Assembly (NCBI RefSeq): GCF_014042365.1
Contig: NZ_JACEZS010000006.1
Coordinates: 124,001 to 188,000, forward strand
Source of the DNA: Rugamonas fusca
GTDB lineage: Bacteria; Pseudomonadota; Gammaproteobacteria; Burkholderiales; Burkholderiaceae_D
DNA length: 64,000 nt
Direction of reading: 5' to 3'
Shown here: piece by piece, positions 35,190 to 44,349 of the stretch
How positions within the stretch are numbered: the stretch's first letter is position 1
Layout of the letters: every line of letters begins with the position of its first letter
The notes under the pieces: generated by a model
What the model saw: only the letters and a program-made list of their open reading frames with translations
Databases searched by the model: none
Told to the model about the DNA's origin: nothing
Position numbers and translations under genes: made by a program

Positions 35190-36095
35190 TTACTCCAGGT
35201 TCTGCACCTGCTCACGCATCTGCTCGATCAGCAGCTTCAGTTCCATCGACGCGTCGGCCAGTTCCTTGACGGAAGCCTTGGCGCCCAGCGTGTTCGCTTC
35301 GCGGTTCAGTTCCTGCATCATGAAGTCCAGGCGCTTGCCGACCTGGCCGCCTTTTTTCAGGATGTGGCGGGTTTCCGTCAGGTGGGCCGACAGGCGGCCC
35401 AGTTCCTCGGCCACGTCGATGCGGATGCCGTACAGGATCACTTCCTGGCGGATGCGCTCCAAGGCGTCCTGGCGCGACAGCGACGAATTCGAGCCCTGGC
35501 AGGCCAGGCCCAGCGCGTCCTGCATGCGTTCCACGGCTTTCTGCTGGAACGCGGCCACCACTTGCGGGATCAACGGGGTGATGCGCTTGACGATGGCTTC
35601 CATGGCGTCGATGCGGGCCGTCAGCATGGCTTCCAGCGCCGCGCCTTCGCGCTGGCGGCTGGTGACGAAGGCGGCCACGGTGCGGGCCGTGAGCGCGGCC
35701 ACGTCCGCTTGCAGCGATTCCTGGCCGATCTGGGCTTCCTCGATCACGCCTGGCCAGCGCAGCAATTCCGCCACAGTCATGGCCGGCGCGTTGACGAAAT
35801 GCTTGCCCACTTCGAGTTGCAAACGTTGCAATTCACCGAGCAGCGCCATGTTCAGCGCCGTGCTGCCGGTGGTGGCCGCCTTGCGTCCGAAACTCAGACG
35901 AATCTCCACCTTGCCCCGGGTGATGGCGGCCATGATGGCGGCGCGCAAGTCCGGTTCGAGGGCGCGCAAATCGTCGTTTATTCGAAACTGTAGGTCAAGA
36001 AAACGCGAATTCACGCTCTTGATTTCGATCGTCAAGGTTCCCGCCGCGCTCTCGCTGGTGGCAACCGCGTAGCCTGTCATGCTGGAAATGCTCAA
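35190..36095 (-). CDS. yicC: YicC-family endoribonuclease
   Basis: YicC-type proteins are RNA endonucleases of the YicC/YloC family. The 301-residue product has the N-terminal family domain (MTGYAVATSESAAGTLTIEIKSVNSRFLDLQFRI, with the break at the first M only) and the C-terminal DUF1732 part ending MELKLLIEQMREQVQNLE. The TTG at 36095 gives MSISSMTGYA, matching the length of the E. coli start, and GGGGA precedes it; ATG 36080 is the alternative. It faces away from the kinase gene at 36169. Confidence 0.93.
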   Translation of the reverse strand: MSISSMTGYAVATSESAAGTLTIEIKSVNSRFLDLQFRINDDLRALEPDLRAAIMAAITRGKVEIRLSFGRKAATTGSTALNMALLGELQRLQLEVGKHFVNAPAMTVAELLRWPGVIEEAQIGQESLQADVAALTARTVAAFVTSRQREGAALEAMLTARIDAMEAIVKRITPLIPQVVAAFQQKAVERMQDALGLACQGSNSSLSRQDALERIRQEVILYGIRIDVAEELGRLSAHLTETRHILKKGGQVGKRLDFMMQELNREANTLGAKASVKELADASMELKLLIEQMREQVQNLE

Positions 36096-36168
36096 AGGAT
36101 GTCCCCGGTTTAATCTTTACAAATCAGTGAATTATCCACACAATCCGGTTGTTGAGGCGAGGAAACTT

Positions 36169-37191
36169 ATGGCTGCACAAAACAACGCCCCGTTACCAGA
36201 TGGCCTGGAAATTGCTGGATATCGCATTGTAAAGAAAATTGCGTCCGGTGGGTTCAGTATTGTTTATCTGGCCTACGATCCGGATGGAAATGCGGTGGCG
36301 ATCAAGGAATATCTGCCCAGTTCGCTGGCGTTACGCCAGCCAGGTGAACTGGTGCCCGCCATTTCCAAGGCCAACCTGCCCGTGTTTCGCATCGGCCTCA
36401 AGTGCTTTTTCGAGGAGGGGCGGGCGCTGGCCCGCATCGCCCACCCCAACGTGGTGAGCGTGCTCAATTTCTTCCGCGCCAACGACACGGTGTACATGGT
36501 GATGGCCTACGAATCCGGCCACTCGCTGCAGGAACATATCGCGCGTCTCAAAGCCAAGGGCAGCCGGCCCAACGAGGCGTTCATCCGCCAGATCTTCACC
36601 CAGGTGTTGCGCGGCTTGCGCGAGGTGCACGCCAACAAGCTGCTGCACCTGGACCTCAAGCCGGCCAACATCTACCTGCGCACGGACGGCACGCCCATGC
36701 TGCTCGACTTCGGCGCGGCGCGCCAGACCGTCAACACCGACCTGCCCAAGCTCACGCCCATGTACACGCCCGGCTTCGCGCCGCCCGAACTGTACACGCG
36801 CAATGCGGCGCTGGGGCCGTGGACGGACGTGTACAGCATCGGCGCCTCGATGTTCGCCTGTATGGTGGGTTCGCCGCCACAACCGGCCGACCAGCGCAAG
36901 ACTGAGGATAAAATGGAGGCGCATTTCCAGAAGCTCGATGGGCTGTATTCGGAGGAGCTGATCAAGCTGGTGCGCTGGTGCCTGGAGCTCGACCCGCTGG
37001 CCCGGCCGCAAAGCCTGTTCGCGCTGCAGAAGGTGCTGCAGGCGCCGGCCCCGGAAGCGCCCGCGCCGGCGCCCCAGGGCACGCTGGAAAAGCTGGGCGG
37101 CGGCTTGCGCGGCCTGGTGGGCCGACTGGGCGGCATCGGACGCGGCAAGGACAAGGCCGGCGCCAAGGCGGGACCCGACACGCAGCATTAG
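36169..37191 (+). CDS. Serine/threonine protein kinase
   Basis: A soluble Hanks-type kinase of 340 residues. Motifs in order: glycine loop KKIASGGFSIVY (about 22-33), ATP lysine K46 in VAIKEYLP, catalytic loop HLDLKPANIYL (about 160-170), DFG at about 180 (LLDFGAARQ) and the APE-like FAPPELY. The catalytic loop has Leu where RD kinases have Arg, so activation-loop control is unlikely to follow the RD scheme. The tail after about 290 is Pro/Ala then Gly/Arg/Lys-rich, with no membrane segment. ATG 36169 has GAGGAAA upstream. A PP2C gene follows 49 bases downstream. Confidence 0.92.
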   Translation: MAAQNNAPLPDGLEIAGYRIVKKIASGGFSIVYLAYDPDGNAVAIKEYLPSSLALRQPGELVPAISKANLPVFRIGLKCFFEEGRALARIAHPNVVSVLNFFRANDTVYMVMAYESGHSLQEHIARLKAKGSRPNEAFIRQIFTQVLRGLREVHANKLLHLDLKPANIYLRTDGTPMLLDFGAARQTVNTDLPKLTPMYTPGFAPPELYTRNAALGPWTDVYSIGASMFACMVGSPPQPADQRKTEDKMEAHFQKLDGLYSEELIKLVRWCLELDPLARPQSLFALQKVLQAPAPEAPAPAPQGTLEKLGGGLRGLVGRLGGIGRGKDKAGAKAGPDTQH

Positions 37192-37240
37192 CGTCTAACG
37201 ACGGCATCAACCTACGCATCAACCTACTCAGGGCCTCACC

Positions 37241-38218
37241 ATGCAATTCTCCGTCTATCAGGAAAGCCACATCGGCGGCCGCAAGGTCAACCAGGACCGC
37301 ATGGGCTACAGCTTCACCCGCGACGCGCTGCTGCTGGTGCTGGCCGACGGCATGGGGGGGCATTTGCGCGGCGAAGTGGCGGCCACCATCGCGCTGCAGA
37401 CGATTTCCACCATGTTCCAGCAGCAGGCTACGCCCTACGTGAAAAAGCCGGAGCGCTTCCTGGAGCTGGCCTGCATGGCGGCGCACCACGAGATCCACCG
37501 CTACAGCGCCGCCAACAACCTGCCGGACACGCCGCGCACCACGGTGGTGGTATGCCTGGTCCAGCACAACACGGCCATCTGGGCCCATGTGGGCGACTCG
37601 CGGTTGTACTGGCTGCGCAGCGGCCACGTGCTGGCGCGCACGCGCGACCACTCGCACGTGGAAAGCCTGATCGCACGCGGCGTGGTGCCGCCATCGGCGC
37701 GCGCCACCCATCCAGACCGCAACAAGCTGTATAACTGCCTGGGGGCGGGCGTGGTGCCGCGCATCGAGATATCGGGCCGCGCCAGCCTGCTGCCGGGCGA
37801 CCAGCTGCTGTTGTGCTCCGACGGTTTGTGGTCTATGCTGCCGGACGAAGACATGGCGCGCCGGCTGACCACGCAGACGGTGGTGCGTGCCGTCCCTGAC
37901 CTGGTCAGCACGGCGCTGGCCAAGGCCGGTGCCGGCAGCGACAATGTGACGGCGCTGGCCATCATGTGGCAAGGTGGCGGCGTCACCGACGGCATCGCCA
38001 GCGTGACGGCGCCCGACATGTCCACCGTGATCTCGACCGAGGCGCTGCCGGAAGACCTGCACAGCACCACCATCCATGGCGGTGCGCCAGACAAGGCCCC
38101 AGCCGACGCCGCAGCTGAACCGGCGCCGGAAGTGGACGCCTTCAACGACGACGAAATCGAACGCGCCATCGCGGAAATCCGCGGTGCGATCGAAAAATCC
38201 TCCCAAATATTGAAATAG
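37241..38218 (+). CDS. PP2C-family serine/threonine phosphatase
   Basis: A metal-dependent phosphatase of 325 residues. Metal and catalytic motifs are present: KVNQDRMGY (about 15-23), [15 protein letters not shown] (about 34-48), [32 protein letters not shown] and [11 protein letters not shown] tail of about 85 residues (acidic, ending [16 protein letters not shown]) is outside the domain. Paired with the upstream kinase, it would reverse its phosphorylations. The intergenic gap carries a short 11-base direct repeat (CATCAACCTAC twice). Confidence 0.94.
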   Translation: MQFSVYQESHIGGRKVNQDRMGYSFTRDALLLVLADGMGGHLRGEVAATIALQTISTMFQQQATPYVKKPERFLELACMAAHHEIHRYSAANNLPDTPRTTVVVCLVQHNTAIWAHVGDSRLYWLRSGHVLARTRDHSHVESLIARGVVPPSARATHPDRNKLYNCLGAGVVPRIEISGRASLLPGDQLLLCSDGLWSMLPDEDMARRLTTQTVVRAVPDLVSTALAKAGAGSDNVTALAIMWQGGGVTDGIASVTAPDMSTVISTEALPEDLHSTTIHGGAPDKAPADAAAEPAPEVDAFNDDEIERAIAEIRGAIEKSSQILK

Positions 38219-38226
38219 GAATCTTG

Positions 38227-38961
38227 ATGACTTTTGTATCCCGCCCCAGCGGCCGCGCTGTCGATGCGCTGCGCCCCCTGCGCCTGACCCGCGACTACAC
38301 CAAGCATGCCGAGGGTTCGGTGCTGATCGAATGCGGCGACACCAAGGTGATCTGCACCGCCAGCATCGAGGAAAAGGTGCCCGGCTTCCTGAAAGGCAAA
38401 GGGCAGGGCTGGATGACGGCCGAATATGGCATGCTGCCCCGTTCCACCCACACCCGCATGGACCGCGAAGCGGCGCGCGGCAAGCAGTCCGGCCGCACCC
38501 AGGAAATCCAGCGCCTGATCGGCCGCTCGCTGCGCGCCGCGTTCGACCTGGAAGCGATCGGCGAGCGCACGCTGCACCTCGACTGCGACGTGATCCAGGC
38601 CGACGGCGGCACCCGCACCGCGTCCATCACGGGCGCCATGGTGGCCGCCTACGACGCGTTCTCCAAGCTGGTGGCGCGCGGCGCCGTGCCGGCCATCCCC
38701 CTCAAACATTTTGTCGCCGCCATCTCGGTGGGCGTGTACCAGGGCGTGCCGGTGCTGGACCTGGATTACGTGGAAGACTCGGGCTGCGATACCGACATGA
38801 ACGTGGTGATGACGGACGCCGGCCACTTCATCGAAGTGCAGGGCACGGCCGAAGGCGCGGCGTTCGACCGCGCCTGCATGAACCGCCTGCTGGACCTGGC
38901 CCAGGGCGGCATCGCGGACCTGATCAGGATGCAGAAGCAGGCGCTGGGCCTGGCGGACTGA
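38227..38961 (+). CDS. rph: Ribonuclease PH
   Basis: A phosphorolytic 3'-5' exoribonuclease that trims tRNA 3' ends. The 244-residue product carries the family blocks [51 protein letters not shown] and the C-terminal [23 protein letters not shown]. Full length, unlike the frameshifted rph of E. coli K-12. ATG 38227, with AGGAA upstream. Its 3' end overlaps the convergent LysR gene by 38 bases. Confidence 0.97.
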   Translation: MTFVSRPSGRAVDALRPLRLTRDYTKHAEGSVLIECGDTKVICTASIEEKVPGFLKGKGQGWMTAEYGMLPRSTHTRMDREAARGKQSGRTQEIQRLIGRSLRAAFDLEAIGERTLHLDCDVIQADGGTRTASITGAMVAAYDAFSKLVARGAVPAIPLKHFVAAISVGVYQGVPVLDLDYVEDSGCDTDMNVVMTDAGHFIEVQGTAEGAAFDRACMNRLLDLAQGGIADLIRMQKQALGLAD

Positions 38962-39892
38962 CGCCACCCGCGCCACCCATCCTCCGCTGGAGGAAGTCGA
39001 CAAAGGCGACCGTCTTCAGCGCCAGAAAATCGCGCGCCGGATAGACGGCGTAGCTGGCCGGCGCCGGCGGCACCCGGTAATCGGCCAGCACCGGCACCAG
39101 TTCGCCGCGCGCCAGCTCCTCGCGCGCCAGCACCTGCGGGATGCGCAGGATGCCGGCGCCGGCCGCGGCGGCCGTCACCAGCGAGCCGCCATCGTTGACC
39201 TGCAATGGGCCATCGACCCTCACCACATACGGCCCTTCGTCGCCGATAAACGTCCACTCGTCGTAGACCTTGCCACCGTTGGTGTAGACCAGGCAGGCGT
39301 GCCCGCGCAGATCCTGCGGCGTGGCCGGCGTGCCGGCGCGCGCCAGGTAGGCGGGGGCTGCCACCATGACCGTCACGTTATCGGCCAGCTTGCGCGCCAC
39401 CAGCGTGGAATCGACCAGGTTGGAGGTGCGGATGGCCACGTCGATCTGGTCCTCGATCAGGTCCACCAGCCGGTCTTCCAGTTGCAGCGACACCTTCACT
39501 TGCGGATACAGGGCCGCGAATTCGGCCAGCAGCGGCACCAGCGGACGGCGCCCGGCGATCGAGCACGACACGCGCAGCAGGCCGCGCACCTGCTGCTGGT
39601 ACTGGTCGGTGATGTCAGCGATGCGTTCCAGCGCCTGTTCGATCTGCTGCGCCTGTTGCAGCACCAGCGCGCCGATCTCCGTCAGCGCCAGGCGCCGGGT
39701 GGAGCGCTGGATCAGGCGCGCGCCCAGTTCCAGTTCCAGCCGCGCCAGCTGGCGCGACACGACGGACTTGCCGCAGCCAAGCTGGGTCGCGGCCGCGCTG
39801 ATGCTGCCGGCCCGCACGATGGCGGCGAAAATGGCCAGCCGCTGCGAATGGAGGGCGGGAGCGTGCAACGGTGTGGAGGGGATTGTCGCCAT
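38924..39892 (-). CDS. LysR-family transcriptional regulator
   Basis: A 322-residue LysR regulator: N-terminal winged helix (about 12-70, [35 protein letters not shown], in the usual LysR pattern) and a C-terminal periplasmic-binding-like effector domain (about 95-300). It is divergent from the CurA-type reductase gene at 40001, with an inverted repeat between them, so it very probably controls that gene. Its effector is unknown. ATG 39892. Confidence 0.92.
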   Translation of the reverse strand: MATIPSTPLHAPALHSQRLAIFAAIVRAGSISAAATQLGCGKSVVSRQLARLELELGARLIQRSTRRLALTEIGALVLQQAQQIEQALERIADITDQYQQQVRGLLRVSCSIAGRRPLVPLLAEFAALYPQVKVSLQLEDRLVDLIEDQIDVAIRTSNLVDSTLVARKLADNVTVMVAAPAYLARAGTPATPQDLRGHACLVYTNGGKVYDEWTFIGDEGPYVVRVDGPLQVNDGGSLVTAAAAGAGILRIPQVLAREELARGELVPVLADYRVPPAPASYAVYPARDFLALKTVAFVDFLQRRMGGAGGVSPPGPAPASAS

Positions 39893-39907
39893 ATGGGCAA
39901 CAATGTA

Positions 39908-39934
39908 ATGCTTAATTGATGACTAATCAAGCAT
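39908..39934. promoter_or_regulatory. Candidate LysR operator between the regulator and the reductase
   Basis: Ten-base arms ATGCTTAATT (39908-39917) and AATCAAGCAT (39925-39934) are complementary at 9 of 10 positions with a 7-base centre. The repeat lies 16 bases from the regulator ATG and just upstream of TATACT (39947-39952), a likely -10 for the reductase gene at 40001. This is the usual layout of a LysR-type activator site. Confidence 0.6.
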
Positions 39935-40000
39935 CTCGCCACGTCCTATACTGCTGTTCGTTACCCGCCTTTATCCACCTTTTCGCGAGCGCAGACCACC

Positions 40001-41014
40001 ATGTCCACCACCAATCACCAATTCCTGCTGGCCCGCCGTCCCCTGGGCGCCGTCCAGCGCAGCGATTTCGAGTACGCCGCCGTGCCCGTGCCGGCGCTGG
40101 CCGAGGGCGAACTGCTGATCAAGCTGGAATACATCTCGCTCGATCCGGCCATGCGTGGCTGGATGAACGCCAGCGAGGATTCGTATATCCCGCCGGTGGC
40201 GATTGGTGAAGTGATGCGCGCCATCGCCGTGGGCCAGGTGGTCGAGTCGCGCCATGCGGGCTTCGCGGCCGGCGATTACGTCAACGGCCTGCTGGGTGTG
40301 CAGGAATATGCCGTCTCGCGCGGCCAGGGCCTGACCAAGGTCGATCCCAAGCTGGCGCCGCTGCCGCTGTACCTGGGCGCGCTGGGCATGCCAGGCCTGA
40401 CCGCTTATTTCGGCCTGCTCGATGTGGGCCAGCCCAAGGCCGGCGAAACGGTGGTGGTCTCCGGCGCGGCTGGCGCGGTGGGCGCCGTGGTGGGGCAGAT
40501 CGCCAAGATCAAGGGCGCGCGCGTGGTCGGCATCGCCGGCGGCGCGGACAAGTGCCGCTACCTGGTCGACGTGCTGGGTTTCGACGCGGCCATCGACTAC
40601 AAGAACGAAAACGTGGCGCAGGCGCTGCGCGAGCACTGCCCGCAGGGCGTGGACGTGTATTTCGATAACGTGGGCGGCGAGATCCTGGACGCGGTGCTGA
40701 ACCGGCTGGCGCTCAACGCGCGCATCGTGATCTGCGGCGCCATCTCGCAGTACAACAACACCACGCCCGTGCGCGGCCCGGCCAACTACCTGCAATTGCT
40801 GGTCAAGCGCGCCACGATGAAGGGTGTGATGGTGGCGGACTACTATCCACGCGCGATGGAGGCCATCGTCGCCATGGGCGGCTGGATCAGGGAAGGCAAG
40901 CTGAAAACCCGCGAGGACGTGGTGCAGGGCCTGGATACCTTCCCCGAAACGTTCCAGAAGCTGTTTGACGGCAGTAACAACGGCAAGCTGGTGCTGCAGG
41001 TGGCGCGCGGCTGA
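40001..41014 (+). CDS. NADP-dependent oxidoreductase (CurA/leukotriene B4 dehydrogenase type)
   Basis: A zinc-independent medium-chain reductase of 337 residues that reduces C=C bonds next to a carbonyl with NADPH. Features: N-terminal LARRPLGAVQRSDFEY, the LDPAMRGWM motif, the nucleotide-binding SGAAGAVGAVVGQIAKIKG (about 155-173) and GVDVYFDNVGGEILDAVL. No zinc-ligand Cys cluster. Exact substrate is not predictable. A 9-base perfect hairpin (41032-41040 with 41048-41056) lies after its stop. Confidence 0.92.
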   Translation: MSTTNHQFLLARRPLGAVQRSDFEYAAVPVPALAEGELLIKLEYISLDPAMRGWMNASEDSYIPPVAIGEVMRAIAVGQVVESRHAGFAAGDYVNGLLGVQEYAVSRGQGLTKVDPKLAPLPLYLGALGMPGLTAYFGLLDVGQPKAGETVVVSGAAGAVGAVVGQIAKIKGARVVGIAGGADKCRYLVDVLGFDAAIDYKNENVAQALREHCPQGVDVYFDNVGGEILDAVLNRLALNARIVICGAISQYNNTTPVRGPANYLQLLVKRATMKGVMVADYYPRAMEAIVAMGGWIREGKLKTREDVVQGLDTFPETFQKLFDGSNNGKLVLQVARG

Positions 41015-41031
41015 CCTTGGCCCGTGGCCAT

Positions 41032-41056
41032 GACGCCGGCTGGCGAGGCCGGCGTC
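41032..41056 (+). terminator. Hairpin after the reductase gene
   Basis: GACGCCGGC (41032-41040) and its exact complement (41048-41056) enclose a 7-base loop, 18 bases beyond the stop. No clear T-run follows (GTCGTTGGCGTTTG), so it may end transcription only weakly or protect the mRNA end. Confidence 0.5.
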
Positions 41057-41135
41057 GTCGTTGGCGTTTGGGTTTACAATGGCGGCACTTCCAGCCCCGC
41101 GTGCGGGGCGCATTGCCACTCTAGCCAGATTACAC

Positions 41136-41720
41136 ATGACCCAACGTCTCATCCTTGCCTCCAACAATGCGGGCAAGCTCAAGGAATTTAACGAACTGCT
41201 GTCCACCGTCGGTTTCTCCGTGCACGCGCAGGGCGAATACAACGTGCCCGAAGCGGAGGAACCGCACATCACCTTCGTCGAGAACGCGCTGGAAAAGGCG
41301 CGCCATGCAGCGCGCCTGACCGGCTTGCCGGCGCTGGCCGACGACTCCGGCGTGTGCGTGAACGCGCTGGGCGGCGCGCCGGGCGTGTACTCGGCGCGCT
41401 ACGCGGGCGAGCCCAAGTCCGACGCCGCCAACAGCGCCAAGCTGATCGCCGACCTGGCGCAGCATGCCGACAAGTCGGCCTATTACTATTGCGTGCTGGT
41501 CTACGTGCGCCATGCCGACGATCCGCAGCCCGTGATCGCGGAAGGCCGCTGGAACGGCGAAATGATCGCCGAGCCGCGCGGCCATGGCGGCTTTGGCTAC
41601 GATCCCCACTTCTACATCGCGTCGCTGGGCAAATGCGCGGCCGAACTGACGTCGGACGAGAAGAACGCGCTGTCCCACCGTGGCCAGGCGCTGCGTGCAC
41701 TGGTCGAAAAGCTGCGATGA
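41136..41720 (+). CDS. rdgB: XTP/dITP diphosphatase RdgB
   Basis: Hydrolyses non-canonical purine nucleotides (XTP, dITP) to keep them out of DNA. The 194-residue product begins MTQRLILASNNAGKLKEF, with the NNxGK substrate motif, and carries ALADDSGVCVNALGGAPGVYSARYAG and FGYDPHFYI. ATG 41136 is preferred; a longer reading is unconserved. It overlaps hemW by 4 bases (ATGA), so both are coupled. Confidence 0.96.
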   Translation: MTQRLILASNNAGKLKEFNELLSTVGFSVHAQGEYNVPEAEEPHITFVENALEKARHAARLTGLPALADDSGVCVNALGGAPGVYSARYAGEPKSDAANSAKLIADLAQHADKSAYYYCVLVYVRHADDPQPVIAEGRWNGEMIAEPRGHGGFGYDPHFYIASLGKCAAELTSDEKNALSHRGQALRALVEKLR

Positions 41721-42964
41721 TCCCGATCAAAGTCGCGGGCGCGCCCGCCAAGCCAGCCATGGCCACGTCCGATGCGGCCGGCGCCGCCGTCAAGTACCTG
41801 CAGCCGGGCGCCCTGAACCTGCAGGCGCTGCCGCCGCTGTCGCTGTACGTGCACTTCCCGTGGTGCGTGCGCAAGTGCCCGTATTGCGACTTCAACTCGC
41901 ACGAGGCCAAGGGCGGCGATTTCCCGGAACAGGAATACCTGGACGCGCTGCGCGCCGACCTGGAAATGGCGCTGCCGCTGATCTGGGGCAGAAAGATTTA
42001 TACCGTTTTCATCGGCGGCGGCACGCCCAGCCTGCTGTCGGCGGCGGGGCTGGACCGGCTGCTGTCGGACCTGCGTACGCTGCTGCCTCTGGATGGCGAT
42101 GCGGAAATCACGATGGAGGCCAACCCCGGCACGTTCGAGGCCGAGAAGTTCCGCTCCTATCGCGCCAGCGGCATCAACCGCCTGTCGATCGGTATCCAGA
42201 GCTTCGACGCGGGCCACTTGAAGGCGCTGGGCCGCATCCATGATGGCGACGAGGCGCGCCGCGCGGTGGAAATCGCGCAGGCCAATTTCGACAACTTCAA
42301 CCTCGACCTGATGTACGCGCTGCCGTCGCAGACGCTGGCGCAGGCGCGGCTGGATGTGGAGACGGCCATGTCGTTCAAGCCGCCGCACCTGTCGCTGTAC
42401 CATCTGACGATGGAGCCCAACACGGTGTTCGCCAAGTACCCGCCCACGCTGCCCGACGACGACGCCAGCGCCGATATGCAGGACATGATCGCGGAGCTGA
42501 CGGCGGCCAACGGCTACGGCCAGTACGAAGTGTCGGCCTACGCCCAGCCGGGCCGGCAGGCGCGCCACAACCTGAACTACTGGGAGTTCGGCGACTACCT
42601 GGGCATCGGCGCGGGCGCCCACTCCAAGCTGTCGTTCCCCCATCGGGTGCTGCGCCAGGCCCGCTACAAGCAGCCGAAAAGCTACATGGAGCAGGTGCGT
42701 AACGGCACCCCGGTGCAGGAGGAATTCGAGATCGCGCGCGAGGACATGGGTTTCGAATTCATGCTCAACACGTTGCGGCTGCACGGCGGCTTCCCGCCCA
42801 ACCTGTTCGCCGAGCGCACCGGCATGAGCCTGAACGCGATCGACAAGACGCTCAACGCGGCCGAGGCCAAGGGCTTGCTGTACCGCGACCACCTGGTGAT
42901 TCGCCCGACGGAACTGGGGCAGCGCTTCCTGAACGATTTGCAGGAGATGTTCCTGCGGGCGTGA
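41717..42964 (+). CDS. hemW: Radical SAM heme chaperone HemW
   Basis: A [4Fe-4S] radical-SAM protein that inserts heme into respiratory proteins; often misnamed coproporphyrinogen oxidase. The 415-residue product has the cluster motif CVRKCPYCDF (about residues 52-61), FIGGGTPSLL, EANPGTFE and LSIGIQSFD, then the HemN C-terminal domain. The N-terminal leader (about 40 residues) is longer than in E. coli HemW (378 residues). It starts inside the rdgB stop. Confidence 0.95.
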   Translation: MIPIKVAGAPAKPAMATSDAAGAAVKYLQPGALNLQALPPLSLYVHFPWCVRKCPYCDFNSHEAKGGDFPEQEYLDALRADLEMALPLIWGRKIYTVFIGGGTPSLLSAAGLDRLLSDLRTLLPLDGDAEITMEANPGTFEAEKFRSYRASGINRLSIGIQSFDAGHLKALGRIHDGDEARRAVEIAQANFDNFNLDLMYALPSQTLAQARLDVETAMSFKPPHLSLYHLTMEPNTVFAKYPPTLPDDDASADMQDMIAELTAANGYGQYEVSAYAQPGRQARHNLNYWEFGDYLGIGAGAHSKLSFPHRVLRQARYKQPKSYMEQVRNGTPVQEEFEIAREDMGFEFMLNTLRLHGGFPPNLFAERTGMSLNAIDKTLNAAEAKGLLYRDHLVIRPTELGQRFLNDLQEMFLRA

Positions 42965-42975
42965 GTCTGCCGGGG

Positions 42976-43884
42976 TCACTGCGCGGCTGGCGGCTGCAGC
43001 GATACCAGTATCGACGCGGCCAGCAAGGTTGCCAGCAAGACCACGCTTTCCAGCCGCAGCACGGCGCGAACCCGCACTAGTCCTCGGTGCGACCGGCTGG
43101 CGGCGGGCAGCCCGATCACCTTGTTGTAGCCGCCCAGTGCGATGGCGGCCAGTACCAGCGCCATTTTGGCCAGCAGGATCGCGCCGTACCCTGTGTGCAG
43201 CAGGTGATCCGGCGTCCCCACCCGGCGCCAGGCGCTGTACACGCCCGTGACGACGATGGCCATCACCGCGGCCATGGCCGCGTGCGACATGCGGCACAGG
43301 TAGGTGTCTTGCGCGCCGATTTCGCCGGCGCTGCAGCGCGCATCATCGAGCGAGAACCACGCCGAGAGCAGCACCACGCCCAGCCAGACGCCGATGGCCG
43401 CATAGTGGATGGCTTCCGCCGCCAACGCCACGGACCAATAGCCTTCCTCGCCGGCGTGCCCCATCGATGCGCGCGTCAGTGCAAATAAGCCCAACGCCAG
43501 CAGGACGCCGACGTCGCCGGTACGGCGGCTCAGGCCAGTCCTGCCAGTCCACCGAAGCACCAGCAGCGCCACCATCGCCGCGATGGTGACGCAGCCGGCG
43601 CGGCCATAGTCCGTGCCGGTCAACATCTGCCAGAACATCGGGCACGCTTCGCGCAGGCCGACGTCGCCCATGATCGCGGTGGCGGCCAGCAGACCCACCG
43701 CACCGCTGACAACGCCCAATCCTGCGGCCATCCTGTCCAGCCGGCGCAGCGCGGGCTCGAAGTCACGCCGGCTGGCGCCGTCGGCGCGCATCCAGCGGCG
43801 CGCGCACCAGGCGCCAAGCAGCCAGGCGAAGCTGGCATTGAGCAGGAACGTTGAAGCGAGCTGCAGCAGCGAGACCGCATCCAC
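42976..43884 (-). CDS. copD: Copper resistance membrane protein CopD
   Basis: A 302-residue inner-membrane protein with about eight hydrophobic segments and conserved His residues (AIHYAAIGVWLG, CRMSHAAMAAVMAIV) typical of CopD/PcoD, which moves copper taken from periplasmic CopC inward. The GTG at 43884 follows the copC stop at once (TGAGTG), so the pair is translationally coupled. It converges on hemW. Confidence 0.9.
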   Translation of the reverse strand: MDAVSLLQLASTFLLNASFAWLLGAWCARRWMRADGASRRDFEPALRRLDRMAAGLGVVSGAVGLLAATAIMGDVGLREACPMFWQMLTGTDYGRAGCVTIAAMVALLVLRWTGRTGLSRRTGDVGVLLALGLFALTRASMGHAGEEGYWSVALAAEAIHYAAIGVWLGVVLLSAWFSLDDARCSAGEIGAQDTYLCRMSHAAMAAVMAIVVTGVYSAWRRVGTPDHLLHTGYGAILLAKMALVLAAIALGGYNKVIGLPAASRSHRGLVRVRAVLRLESVVLLATLLAASILVSLQPPAAQ

Positions 43885-44253
43885 TCACTTCACCGTGAAT
43901 TTGAAATCGCCCTTGCGGCGGTGGCCATCGTGGCCGGCCACCGCCCAGTTGACCGTGTAGGTGCCCGAAGCCAGCGCTGGCACTGTTAGCCGCAGGATGG
44001 CCGGGTTGGCCGTATCGGGTTTGGCCTTGTCGGTCGCGACAGTTTTGCCCTGGCCGTCAGTTACGGTGATGCTGCTGAAGGCAGGTTCGACCTTTTCGCT
44101 AAACGTGAGCGCCACTTCGTTCGGCGCGGCGTCGACGGTGGCGCCAGCCGCCGGGTTGGAACTCTTCAGGCTCGCGTGCGCGGCCGCGTACGGACTGGCC
44201 AGCGTGGCGGCAGCCATGGCGGCGATGACCATGACGGTGCGTAGTGCTTTCAT
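43885..44253 (-). CDS. copC: Periplasmic copper-binding protein CopC
   Basis: A 122-residue periplasmic protein: a signal peptide (about 1-25, ending SPYAAA) followed at once by HASLKSSNPAAGA, whose N-terminal His is the Cu(II) ligand after cleavage. The C-terminal WAVAGHDGHRRKGDFKFTV carries the second His ligand pattern. Met-rich Cu(I) site is absent, as in the Cu(II)-only subgroup. ATG 44253. Coupled to copD. Confidence 0.93.
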   Translation of the reverse strand: MKALRTVMVIAAMAAATLASPYAAAHASLKSSNPAAGATVDAAPNEVALTFSEKVEPAFSSITVTDGQGKTVATDKAKPDTANPAILRLTVPALASGTYTVNWAVAGHDGHRRKGDFKFTVK

Positions 44254-44349
44254 TCTCGGCTTCCTTCTGCATGGTGTGAATCGGTGTGCGCGACACTACA
44301 CCTTACCACCGGCGGAAGGTCAAGAAATTTTCAATGGCCAGAGTAGGGC

